From: Odontesthes bonariensis
Taxonomy: Eukaryota; Chordata; Actinopteri; Atheriniformes; Atherinopsidae
Assembly: GCF_027942865.1 (NCBI RefSeq)
Contig: NC_134508.1
Span: 39,057,466-39,121,465, forward strand
DNA length: 64,000 nucleotides
Direction: 5' to 3'
Made by a program: the position numbers and the translations under genes. The notes beneath the pieces were generated by a model. It was not told where the DNA came from, ran no database searches, and saw nothing but the letters and a program-made list of their open reading frames with translations. Each line of letters begins with the position of its first letter. Position 1 is the stretch's first letter. Shown in pieces: positions 33,941 to 45,073 of this stretch.

Positions 33941-35984
33941 ATGTTGTTGATGAACTCCACCTCCGTCCTGCTGAGTAACACCAGCTCTATACAGACAGAG
34001 GGCTCAGCGACTTCATCCAAAGACAGCTTCTCCAATGCCCTGACTAAAAACATTATGGCCATGTTAGTGTGGCTGGCCCTCAGTGTCATCAACAGCAGCA
34101 TGGTGCACACCTTTCTGCGACACAGGTACACAGAGCAACTGTATGACACATTGTACTCCTCACAGAGCAGCAAAACTCAAATGTTAAACCTTATGGTGTT
34201 TGATATTATTGTAAATGCAGATATAAGCAGCAGCATGTAAAATATTCATGCCTAATATATTTAAAATATTTTCTGAATTAAAACTAAAACATATAACCTA
34301 GTTTAATCTCCCTACACTTCACTTTGCTGTAAGATTTTCCAGTAACAAAGTCAGTTTTTGAGAAAATTAACAAAATAATCATTGGCTCTACATTATATTT
34401 AATCACAAACAAACATAGAGGGTGTCTGTTTCTCTGTCAGTTCTTTATCTTTGACCCTAGTCTCTTCTACGAGAACCCCCGCTACATCATGTTCATCTGC
34501 ATGGTGATTAATGATGCTCTGCAGCTTACCCTCATAACAGCGCTGTATGTCGTCAGCTATATCTTCAGGAAGATCCCCGCCTCTGTCTGCTGCCCACTGG
34601 TAAGTCACGACTGCAGTTAGTTTGATTTTGTTGAATACTTCTAAAATGTTTTTGCTAGCCAACTTTAGCTGCTCAACAATTTTTGGAAATGTTGAAGTTT
34701 CCCTCACATTAGTGTTAAAATATTCGAATATTCAATTCATGGATAAAAAAAAAATCCAAGGCAGATAAAAGGAGGAAACAGAAGGAGAAGACTGAACTGT
34801 TATGTGCACAGACTTTGACTTTATGAACATAAAAAATTAAATACAGGTTGTGAAATTAGCACGTGTATGAAATCAAAGGTAGAACCCCTGATGAATTTGT
34901 TTGTTCTTCTGACTCCCAAACTGCACTATCCTTAGATAATGACAGCGGTCTTCACCACCCGCTCCACCCCTCTCATACTGGCTGGCATGGCTGTGGAGCG
35001 TTTCATCGCCATCTGCTTCCCCTTGCACTACAGCCAGATGTGCACAGTCCCCCGCACCCTCACCTTAATCTGTGTCATCCTCATCCTCACCGCCACACCT
35101 CCCATCACAGACCTCCTCATCACCGTGGTCAAGGAGCCTCTGAGTTTTTTCCACACCACCATTTTCTGTGACCACTCGTTTCTGTTTCGCGACCCGTCCA
35201 TCTATTACAAGAACTGCGTGTTTGATGGGATATACCTCTCCTTTGTGGCCCTTACGCTGCTCTACACTTACTGCAAGATCATGCTGGCGGCTCAAGCTGC
35301 CTCGACAGGCCTGGCCTCAGTGAAGAGAGCCAGAAACACTGTGCTGCTTCACGGGGTACAGGTGAGCAACAGGGTATCAGGTCCAAACTGATGGGTTCAC
35401 ACATTTTGTTTTGTCTGAACAAAACCAACTAAGTCGTAATGGTAAATGGACTGTACTTCTTTAGCGCTTTTGTAGTTCAGCTGAACACTCAAAGCACTTT
35501 TGCAGTCATGTAATTAAAGAAAAAAAGTGAAAAGAATTGTGAAATATTTTGTTAGCTTTCAATGTAAGGAGAGGACCAGCAGTGGATAATAATTTATCCG
35601 CCTTTATTCATGTTCTTATTTTCCTTGAAATTATTTTATCAACATTAAAAACAAAATAGTTTTCTAAATGCTGGATGTTACATTCAAATGCTAATTATTT
35701 CCTTCTCCCCTGCAACACTGTTTCAGCTGCTGCTGTGCATGCTCGCCTTCGTGGTTCCCTCCCTCCAGGCTGCCCTAATCGCCCTCTTCCCCCAGCGGAG
35801 CCTGGACATCCGTTACATCTTTTTCTTGCTTGTCTACATCATCCCTCGTTTCCTGAGCCCTGTGATCTATGGTTTTCGGGACGAGCACTTCAGGAAGTAC
35901 TGGTTCCGGTACCTGTCCTGTCGGAGTCACAGGGCCGTTGGGGTCAGGACAGCACAACTGAAAGGGAACCTGCAGGTGAAATAA
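33941..35984 (+). CDS. Odorant receptor (OR131-2-like), four coding exons, apparently intact
   Basis: Exons: 33927-34125 (ATG at 33941 or 33950; three N-x-S/T sequons; TM1 NIMAMLVWLALSVINSSM), 34461-34599 (TM2, FYENPRYIMFICMVINDALQ), 34936-35361 (TM3-TM6 start, LAGMAVERFIAICFPLHYS), 35727-35984 (LLLCMLAFVVPS, TM7 IPRFLSPVIYGFRDEHFRKY, stop). Phases agree throughout: AG + T at the first junction, phase 0 at the others. Total 332-335 residues. The exon-2 acceptor is best placed at CCCTAG (34460) rather than the CAG 19 bases upstream, which would shift the frame. It has two introns that the neighbour at 31631 lacks. Confidence 0.85.
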
Positions 35985-36447
35985 CTATCTCAGACAACTT
36001 GGAAAGCTCCACTCCACCTGAGCGCATGGGCTCCAAGCCCTCTTCAGCACTATTCACTAATGATATGCTCATAGATTTATTGTCTACATGCATTTGTTTG
36101 TTTTGAATATTTAGCCCTCTGCAGCATATCCATGTGTTTGCTGATTGAATTGCATCATATGTTGGAACTGTGATCACTTTCAAATTGTTTTTCATTTTCT
36201 TCACCTTGTCAGAGATAAGATGAAGCTCTGGCGTCGCTTGCTGAATGGTTCTCTGGTTGTTAGCAACTGCAACCGGGTGTTTTTCATCCTTCCCCTGCTG
36301 GAAATGTGAAAAATTGTTTCTCTGTATCCGCATAAGCTAGCTTTTAATGCAGAGGGTGCTGATCAGATTTCTTGTTCAGCCATCTTGTGCCTCCTTTCTC
36401 AGCATTATTTATCATATAGGATTTTTAGAAAATTGCTACTTTCTTAA

Positions 36448-36836
36448 AGGACAAGACCGTTTTTTTGACATTTCACATTATAACAGGATGTTCTACTCAC
36501 CCCTGCTTGTTGTTGGTCATTTGGAGCTGTTCCGAAGATATTCGAGAGGCGTCTGGCTGCTCTCTTGAGATATTCGGCCATGAAACGGTTTCCTATGGGC
36601 AAGTTTATACAGCCACAAACTATGCTGTTTATAATTTATTAATTACTGTACACTAGCACTGATAACGTGGAGGTGCGTCGCTTACTTAAAAAAATCCGGG
36701 TTACTGTAATTTTGATTTTTTGTCGTAAAGTGGGTGTTACTGACGTCATCGTCGTGCTACTACCACAGACAGCCCACAGACCTGCTGCCTATTTATTCAT
36801 TCGGCTAAAATTCAAAATTACAGAGAGTTCCCATAC
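36448..36836. mobile_element. One-armed copy of the TTAA fold-back MITE
   Basis: TTAAAGGACAAGACCG at 36444 begins an arm matching 28214-28500. The loop then follows in the orientation opposite to the 28-kb copy, and the sequence breaks at 36836 where a LINE endonuclease fragment begins. The second arm is missing. The last bases before the break are AAATTCAAAATTACAG. Confidence 0.82.
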
Positions 36837-37090
36837 ACAGTCGTCATCGTTGTTTACATTCCACCTGCAACGGCGTGTGACGTCATCCATGACGCCGTTG
36901 CTAGGATACAGACCCAGCATCCTGAGGCATTCATTGCAATCACAGGAGATTTCAACCATGTCTCTCTATCCTCCTGCCTGACTGGCTTTGTACAGTATGT
37001 GGACTGTCCAACACGTGGAGAAAAGACATTAGATCTGTTCTATGCTAACGTGAAGGAGGCTTACAGGACAGTGTCTCTTCCACCACTGGG
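36837..37090 (+). pseudogene. LINE endonuclease fragment
   Basis: The frame reads REFPYTVVIVVYIPPATAC, FIAITGDFNHVSLSSCL, YVDCPTRGEKTLDLFYANV and EAYRTVSLPPLGRS. VVVYIPP, GDFNH and T.DLFY.NV are the catalytic blocks of the apurinic-type endonuclease of L2/CR1 LINEs. It is cut at both ends and meets an oppositely oriented RT fragment at about 37090. Confidence 0.78.
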
Positions 37091-37814
37091 TAGATCTGCA
37101 TATGCCCGATGCAACATGTACAGAATAGCGTCTTCCACTCCTATGTGTCTGGTAGGCAAACTGGAGGGGGTCAAGAGCCTCAGCAACCTGCAATCTCATG
37201 CGACGAACAAGGAGTCTCTCCAAGGTCTTCATGATATGAGATGTCAAAGCCACCGGTCTGTAGTCATTCGGCTCCACCGGTTGCCCTAATTTGGGCACAG
37301 GTATGAGACAAGAAGTTTTCCACAGCACCGGGACTTTTTCCATCTGAATGCTCATATTGAAGAGCCTCTGAAGAGGGACTGCTAGTTGACCAGCACAGTC
37401 CCTCAGAAGCCTTGGACAGACTCCATCTGGGCCTGAAGCCCTCCCTGACTTAAGTCTCCTGAGCTCAGCTCCAACCTCCTCTATAGTTAGACACAGAGGT
37501 TGTAGCGGAGGGATGGCGACAGGAGTGATGTTGCTATCAACCACAGAGATGGGGGTGGGGGTGCAGCTGGACAGAGGAGGGCTAGTAGTGGGAGTTGCTG
37601 CAGAGGTGGAGGTGCAGTTGGACTGAGGAGGCCAGGCAGTGGGAGCAGCCACAGATGTGGAGATGCAGCTGGGCTCAGAATGCCTGGTGGTGGAAGCTGC
37701 CGCACAGGTGGATGTGCGGTTGGGTTCAGTAGGCCTGGTGGTGGAAGCTGCCGCAGAGGTGGAGGTGTAGCTTGGCTTAGGAGATCTGGCGGTGGAAGCT
37801 GCTGTAGAGGTCAA
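37090..37814 (-). pseudogene. LINE reverse transcriptase fragment with a five-fold 17-residue repeat
   Basis: On the minus strand a Ser/Thr/Pro-rich N-terminal segment (37811-37557) of five 17-residue repeats precedes RT motifs ELRRLKSGRASGPDG, VLWKTSCLIPVPK, NDYRPVALTSHIMK and DPLQFAYQ. The frame shifts after FAYQTH; the next frame continues VEDAILYMLHRAYADL. The palm and YADD are missing. This is an L2-like LINE. It lies upstream of the odorant receptor pseudogene at 38304 and may have helped destroy its 5' exons. Confidence 0.78.
37557..37811. repeat. 51-bp tandem repeat, five units, coding in the minus frame
   Basis: Five diverged units of 51 bp (GGTGGTGGAAGCTGCCGC core) encode variants of ASTTRPTEPNRTSTCAA on the minus strand. 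The period is a multiple of three, so the frame is kept. Confidence 0.85.
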
Positions 37815-38303
37815 GAATCAATAAAGCTGCAGCTTTCTCATTTGATGCAAGTAGTTCAGTCAGTTCTTTTTTTCCTGGAGAGGAGAGCACACTCAGTAGG
37901 CTCGAGCCTTCATATCAGAAACAATCAGAACTTTCTTCTGCAGTGAATTATTTCAACATCAGTGGCAAGTGGGCAATTTGTAATGCATTTGTTACCCAGC
38001 ATGAGTTCTCATTAATCAACAATGGGAGTTGTGATCCCATTTGAACTGACAGTGGGGGCTGAGCTTCATTCCTGCCAAGAGAATATTTTCAGTTTGATAT
38101 TGTGGTGATGAGTGGATGAAGTATGTCCAGGGGGCTCTTAGCTGAGACGCCCTCTTTTTTAACTTTCTGGATATGAACTGCTGGGCTGTGTGCTACATAC
38201 AGAATGTCTAAACACGTTAGGTTTTCCATTTGATGATTTATACTACAAATCTGTATGGAAAATGCATTTATAAATCATAATGAAATGACATTGTCTCTTT
38301 CAG

Positions 38304-39042
38304 AAACAGCCCTCTGAACCTGGCGGGCATGGCAGTTGAACGTTATATTGCTGTTTGCTTTTCTTCACACTCACATGTGTACTGTGCATCAAACCTACGC
38401 TCTTATTGCCCTGATCTGGAGCATCTCCTTCGTCCCTGCCATCACAGATGTCATCATCATCCTCGCCACCCAGCCCCTCTCAGTCTTCTCAAAGAGTGTC
38501 ATCTGTTATCTTTCCTTTGTGTACAACACACCATACCATGAGGTGCAAAGTGTGCTTGTCCAGGTGAAATATTTGGACTTATTTAATTGTTTGTTTTAAA
38601 TTCAGACATTTCTTGTTTTTAATTTCAGTGTAAAGCCAATTTCAAATTACTTAGGGGATAGAATGGAGATTAATTAACCACAATTTTGTTATGATTCAGG
38701 TCCTCCTGTTTTCCTTTGTCTTCCTAACTTTACTCATCACCTACCTGAAGGTCCTCTGTACTGTCCGGGCAGTTTCTACATCTAACCAGGCCTCAGCCAA
38801 AAGTGCCCGCAACACTATCTTAGCTCCTCCTGTGCATGCTGTCATACTTTTCCCCCATTATCAACCTCATAATGCTAAGCATCTGGCCCAATGGCCGTAC
38901 CAAGATCTTCTTCTGCACCTTTCTGTTTACTTCTGTGTTTCCGCGTCTTCTCAGTCCGCTCATCTATAGCTTCAGAGACCAGAAGTTCAACAGCCAACTC
39001 AAGCTGTACTTTTGTTGTAATTTCAAGAAATCTGTTGAGTAG
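38304..39042 (+). pseudogene. Odorant receptor pseudogene (OR131-2-like)
   Basis: After a CTTTCAG acceptor the frame reads NSPLNLAGMAVERYIAVCF. A 2-nt loss near 38360 shifts it to LHTHMCTVHQTYALIALIW. An apparent intron (38564-38699, GTGAAA / TTCAG) splits the sequence before VLLFSFVFLTLLITYLKV. Near 38822 a small deletion removes the LHG.Q stretch and shifts the frame again to LLCMLSYFSPI. TM7 is present (VFPRLLSPLIYSFRDQKF) with a stop at 39040-39042. No TM1 or TM2 exon was found upstream. Confidence 0.85.
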
Positions 39043-40139
39043 CAGGTTGGACCCCTGAGAAGTTCCAAACATGTGGTACACTGACTGTCCTTAAGATACT
39101 AAATGTATGCTTTTTACATGTTTTAACTCCACTTGCAACACAAGCTGAACCTGGTTATTGAAATATAAACTTTAAGCTAAAATAATAAAGAAATTAGAAA
39201 TCTGTTTAATTGCTTGAAATCTGTTTAAAATGTTTCTATTACTTTTACTTTTAAAAGATTCCCTGCATATGCCAGCCTAAATGAGATAACACAGACATAG
39301 GCTCAGTCATTATACCTGTTTCATGTCTCCATTAAAGAGCCAAATGTACCAAATAACAGCAAAGATAACACATTTTATTTTTACTTGTGGCACTACTGGC
39401 TACTGGGTGAAGTACTGCGGATTCTGAGAGAAGAGGAGAATGGGTGAGACTTAATCAGAGCTTGGCGGTGATGCAGTTCCAGTTTTGGTCGCTAGATGGG
39501 TATATTGTCACGTTTTTTAGCAGTGTGTGAGGCCAAGTTGCAACAGAAAGTGAAGATTTTTGTGTGAGAGACAAAAAATTATTTAAAATATATTTTAAAT
39601 GTTTATTTTATTTATTGTGGGTTTTTTATATAACCCTGGGAAACTAAGTATTTATTTTCGTGTTGATGGAAAATTATTCAGTTTGATATTTGTTTTAGTT
39701 AAATAGATTTGGTTCTGTTTTATAAGTCTAAAAAAAGTCTGTTATGTAAACTTAAAAATGACAATGTCAAACTATTTAAAAACTTTGTGAAATGGATGTT
39801 TTCACTAAATATTTGAACAATTCATAATCAGTTTTAGTTTACTTTTCATATTTTTGTTTGCCATGCAGTCACATGTTGAATAGACCACTTTTATCAAACA
39901 AAATAAATAAATGATTAAAACCTTTAACAGCTTTTTGAAAAGTTTTACCAACATGTCTTTGAGTGCTGGCATCATGGATGTATTGGCATTCAGAGGAAAC
40001 GTATTTTTTTCTCTCCAAACTTTATTACATGCCACAAAATTACAAACAGCTTTCAGGCTCGCTACCACTAGGTGGTACAAACACAGCATAAAAACAAATA
40101 AGTAGGTTTGGCAACATCAAAGTTATTTCTTCTTGGAAG
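39043..40139. other. Intergenic spacer, nothing recognised
   Basis: AT-rich with several short T runs. No ORF above about 94 codons and none with a recognisable motif. Confidence 0.5.
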
Positions 40140-40463
40140 TTGCCATCTCGTTCCGGAATGTGACGGAAAAAGCCGAAGGCTGCACCTCAGAGAGAAAACG
40201 GACAGATCGTAGTTCAGATGGAGGACATCTGCGTGCTCACAGCTGACTCTGTTGTCTCTTTTCCACAGTTTGTTGTTGCAGTCGGAGAGGGGTCGAACTA
40301 ACGGGAATAAGACTTTTTTAAATTTTTAATTCATCGGTGTATCAGAGTTAAATCCTTTTTTTCATGACGTTGTGTGAAACTTATCAAGGCATGGGGTGAA
40401 CCTGACGTCTGAAGATGAGGATGCTTATCCGGTGATGAAGGAAGGTCGTGAGGAAACTCAAAG
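40140..40463 (+). promoter_or_regulatory. Putative 5' noncoding exon/promoter of the Kv channel gene
   Basis: A locally CpG-richer stretch (CGTTCCGGAATGTGACGG, GGTCGAACTAACGGG) ends AACTCAAAG with a consensus-like donor GTGCGT at 40464. The first coding exon begins about 4.6 kb downstream after TCTCAG. The exon limits and the start of transcription are inferred. Confidence 0.35.
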
Positions 40464-41090
40464 GTGCGTCAAAAATAACACGCAGCACAGTTTTTGTAGT
40501 TTCTAATGCGCACATTAAAGCTCGTAGCGGAGTATTTAGCTGGCAATTAATCCATCATTGCATGTGCGCGTTAGAGGGAGTTTGTTATGTGAAGCTGCAC
40601 ATCTCCACCGCTGTGATTTGAAGCTAAAGTGCTGAATTATAGATCAACTTTACTTCTGTGTATGCACCATGTGCAACCCCCTAAGAGCTCATGGCTCTTC
40701 ACGTATTAACCTCCACGCTCACATGTCTGGTTTTATATTGTCTGTGGTGACTTCCCATTGACACAATGCAATGCCGAGCCCCTTACCCTAAACCTAACCA
40801 TGACATAATTCTAACAGTGACCCCGAAACCAAGTCAACCAACCTTAAAGAAATCCCTGTGTTTCTGAGGGGCCAACATTTCTGTCTGCATGTTCACAGGA
40901 AGTCCCCATGAGTTGGTGTGCTGTAGGATTTTTGTCCCCATCATGTTGAAAACACACAGAACCACTTTGTCCCACTGTTTTTTAACCAATATTGGGCTCT
41001 CTTGTGGTGCATACTAAATACGAATGACACCAGTATGTGAATCAGTATCAAAACAGAAACTGATGTAACATTAACACTCGTAATTTTGAG

Positions 41091-41215
41091 CGCCCTGCCA
41101 TGGACTGGCAACCCACCCAGGATGTGCCCGCCTGTAGTCCAATGGATGCTGGGATAGGCTTCAGCCACCTCATGACCCTGAATTGGATTAAGCAGGTATA
41201 TAAAAAAAAAAAAAT
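41091..41215 (-). repeat. Common fish interspersed repeat, reverse fragment
   Basis: CATGGACTGGCAACCCACCC and GCTGGGATAGGCTTCAGCCA mirror the repeat at 26390-26460, ending in an A-rich tract and GGGCGGATGGA. Confidence 0.75.
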
Positions 41216-41274
41216 GGGCGGATGGACATCATGTTGAATTTTTTAACATGAGTGGCACTGGTCACTGAATACAT

Positions 41275-41605
41275 CCATCCATCTATCCATTTTCTATTCC
41301 CACTTAATCCAGTTTAGGGTCGCAGGAGGGATGGAGCCTATCCAGCCCGGGTACACCCTGAACAGGTTGCCAGTCCATCACAGGGCCACACAGAGACAAA
41401 CAACCATCCACACAGACACTCACTCCTGGGTCAATTTAGAGTCACCAATGAACCTAACATGCATGTTTTTGGGTGGTGGGAGGAAACTGGAGTACCTGGA
41501 GAGAGGCTACACATACACAGGGAGAACATGCAAACTGGGAATTGAACCTGGAACCCTCTTGCTGTGAGGCAATGGTGCTAACCACCACACCACTGTGCAG
41601 CCCCT
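41275..41605 (+). repeat. Common fish interspersed repeat, copy 2
   Basis: It begins CATCCATCTATCCATTTTCT and contains CCTATCCAGCCCGGGTACAC, AACCTAACATGCATGTTTTT and GGGAATTGAACCTGGAACCC. It aligns end to end with 26335-26715. Confidence 0.85.
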
Positions 41606-41921
41606 CACTTAATACAAGTGGAAGCAAAATTTTAAATTCTTATTATTCCCGATCACATTCTTTAATTTAATCCAAGTACAAACCAAATGGTTTAAATGGT
41701 TGACTTGATTTTCCAGAGCAAAAACAGAAACATTTTAAGGAAAGAAATCATTTTAGCGGCCAGTCAAGATTTTCTTCACTTCTTGGAAAAATCTGTTGGA
41801 ATACGTTAATACCTTTACAAATATTTAAACAAGCAGACAAACAAAAAAAAATAATTGAAATTTCCAGTGGTCACTTTTCATTTTAAACCAGTGGTTACAC
41901 CTAAATTTCGCCATACTATAC

Positions 41922-42238
41922 CAGTGGTTCCCAAAGTGGTGGTGAAGACCCAACTGTGGGTCATCAGACATCCAGTGTGGGTCATCTGGAGATGATCTCC
42001 AGAAATCAAAGTCAGATTTGAAATTATTGCATCCTGCATACTTTCACCATAATTGTCACAAGCAATAAAAACAGAAATCAGAAATTATGTCTTGTGGTTG
42101 TTGTGGCTGTTTCTATTGTGATTATGCCCTTGGTTTAATTGCATTAGTATTATTCTAGACTTGAACCAGCAATCATGTGGTCCCAGGTCTCTGCTACTGT
42201 TATTCTGTGAGTTAGTAGCTGGTAAAGTTGGAAACCCC
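41922..42238. mobile_element. Probable hAT-type MITE remnant
   Basis: CAGTGGTTCCCAAAGTGG at 41922 and GTTGGAAACCCCTGCTG near 42238 resemble hAT terminal repeats, and internal GACCCAACTGTGGGTCATC fits known hAT MITE ends. The terminal repeats are imperfect and I could not find an 8-bp duplication. Confidence 0.4.
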
Positions 42239-42499
42239 TGCTGTGTACAACAACATCATTAAGGCCCAAAGCTGCACTTAGCTGCTTTGAGGATGAAGAA
42301 AGTGAGATGAGACCAGGTACCCTCCCCTTTATTACATACAGTAAATGTATTTTTATTAAAATTCTGTTTTTCTTTACAGAAAGTATTTTAGACAATCCTG
42401 ACAAACAGTATAAAGATCTAACTTGTTCCCCTCCTTCTTCATTGATGCTTTGCTCCTTTAAGCTTGATTATGGTTTTTATGCTGTCTTGCTCTTACATC

Positions 42500-45062
42500 A
42501 GCAATGACATTCTCTGTAAAGGTGGCCAAAATGAAATTGCATCAGCTCAAAGCTCATGCCAAGACTGCAACACCATGTTGAAGCTCAGTTGTCATATAAG
42601 TTTAAACAGCTGTTGATTAGAAACTATAAACCTTTAAAATGTTGCTCTATTTACCAGTCAACATTCTGTTTATATACATACTATACTTTCCAGTGTAGGT
42701 GATTACATTTTTTGGTACCATAGCTACATATCTGAGCTGGCTTTTAGAAGCTGTCCCAATGTCCATGGACAAGAGCATCCCTGTGAATGCCGTGTGTGCT
42801 TATTTGGCTTGACAGAAAATCAATCAAATGACAAATAGATACTAAAGAACCGCATAAAGATAAAAATGGGCAAAAAGAGACAGACAAGTAAAAAAAAGAA
42901 GCAAAACAAGAGACAGAAAATTACCATAAAGGAAGGAAACTGATAATAGAAAACAGCAACAAAGACCACTGAGCCACACAGGGAATCAAAATGACCACAA
43001 AAAGACATAAAACTGGAAATAAATTAAAAACAACCACAGACACGACCTACAAAGGGAGACGATATATAAGGACACAAAACATAAATCAAGGACAGTGTTG
43101 TACTACTTAGTTACTATTCACCACTGGCATTTAAAACACAACACCCAGCGGTGATTTTTACACTGAAGCCAGGTCATGTGACCATAAATCACAGAAAAAG
43201 CTGATTAAACACCAGCAGGAAGAGAGTGAAAGATTCAGGAACAGATAAAGTCCGACTGCTCTGGTTAAAACACCATTACACTCGCATTAGGTTAACACCT
43301 ATCTGAGAATCCTCGGGTCATTTCCTACAATGTGGAATTAGAGACTTTATAACATTAGGGCCGTACATTATGGCTTCACTTTACCTGAAGTGAGGCACTT
43401 ACCGCTGCCTCTAAATGGAAACCCTTCATCCTGTTAGAGTGAGTGCTATACATGAAGCACTTGGTTATGCTTAGAAGTTTACACCAGGCGTCATGACTCA
43501 GATCAGAAAAAGAAAAGCAATAATATTTACAGAACTTTCAAAATATCACTAAGTTATGAATATTATTCAGTTGATTTATCTCAAACAAAACGTAGCCTCG
43601 TTCGACTGTGGTATGAATGAACTGTAGTAAGTAAATAGCAAGAGTAAAAAGTAAAGCAAATAAAGAACGATTTAAAGTTGAAGTTGGGTGGAGATAAAAA
43701 CGGGGAGGGTTGATAATCGGCTTTCAGCTTTAATCTGAATAGCTCACCGAGTTTCCTATTTTAAGTTGTGTTTTTTATAGAAAGGCAGTTGTTGGTATAC
43801 TGTAGGGATCCAAATATCGTCTTCATTCAGTGAAACTTTCCAACTGAACTTAACTGGATTATGTTTTCCTGTTGAAAGTATTTCAGGCAAGAGGAAGAGT
43901 GTCTGAGAGTGACTGAAAATGTCATGATACTTTACACAGTTTTAGAGTTTGGTGTGAACTTTAAACTCAAGATCATCTGCTGAGTGATTTCATCATGTTT
44001 TGTTTTTTTCTTTATTCAGTGAGAGCAAGCCCACTATGTGGGTGTTTGTGCTGGGAGTGCAGTAATGAGCTTGTGTGGGAGTTTTGGCTGCATCTATGTG
44101 TTGTTGTGTTTTGTTTTAATTTGATCACACAGAGAAAGTTGGTCTTTAGTGTTGACAGAAGTTAAATCATATGCTTTTTAGAAGTTAAAGACTTTATTCA
44201 GCACAGATTCAGCCTGTGAATGTTTGAAACCCAGTAAAAGCCCCTTGGCTCCCACCCAACGTACATTATGTTTTGTTAGTAACATTAAAATGCTTGGTGC
44301 GTTCCGTTATGGCTGGATGTCTGCTCCATTTAGCAGAGCAGATGAAGCTACACTGCCAACTTAACAAAAAAAGAGAATGTCAAACATCAGAGGAGCTAAA
44401 AGAGAGGACAAGATCCGAATTGCATCCTGGCTGGGATTCAGAAAGTTCCAGTAAGGCTGCACAGTCAAAGTCAAAATGTCCACAAGTGTAATTCAACAAG
44501 ATATTTATAAGACAAAGTGTAAGGTTAATGTTATTCAGCATTGTTGTTAAATGTTCATTCTCTTGCTATCAAACTCTCACACACTTAAGTTTCAAAACAG
44601 GCAAAGTCACTTTCTTTGTCAGATGTATTTGTTAGTGGAATATTCCAGATTCCAGAGTATGGAGAACTGGTGTGATGTTTGAATCTGAGTTTCTGAGCAA
44701 CACAAACCTGGTGAAATGTAACAGAATTCTTGCAAATGAGTCAAATTTGTTCATGTTGTACACTACATTTGCAATAGTGAGTATAGATGTGTAATATATA
44801 ACGGATGGTTTGAATGAGCTGTAGTACAAAGGAAAGAGATTCGTTTTCATTTCAGTGTTACTTGAACTCGCAATAGAGGGCTGTGGTTGGGTTTTATAAA
44901 GCAGCTCAAAGAGTAACTGAAGCTACTCAAGAAAGATCACATGAGCGAATCATACAATGATAAAAACTGATGTAAAGAAATAGGTTTTCTTTCACTCAAA
45001 ATGAAGATCCTCCCATTGTGTGCGCTGCATCTGTTGACATTTGTCTGTTGCGTCTGTCTCAG
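42500..45062. other. First intron of the Kv channel gene, nothing recognised
   Basis: No ORF with a motif and no clear mobile element; AT-rich with scattered short repeats. Small open frames (44273-44491 and others) lack family features. Confidence 0.45.
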
Positions 45063-45073
45063 CAGACATCACC

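Noticed and set aside
34441-34460. Earlier acceptor (CTCTGTCAG) for receptor exon 2
   Set aside because: It puts the NPRY-containing exon out of frame; CCCTAG at 34460 keeps phase.
36448-36836. Loop of the fold-back MITE inverted relative to the copy at 28218, suggesting flip by recombination between arms
   Set aside because: Because the arms are inverted repeats, an ordinary insertion in the opposite orientation gives exactly this picture.
45041-45073. In-frame upstream extension of the first channel exon
   Set aside because: It has no ATG, crosses the TCTCAG acceptor, and the ATG at 45074 has a strong ACCATGG context.
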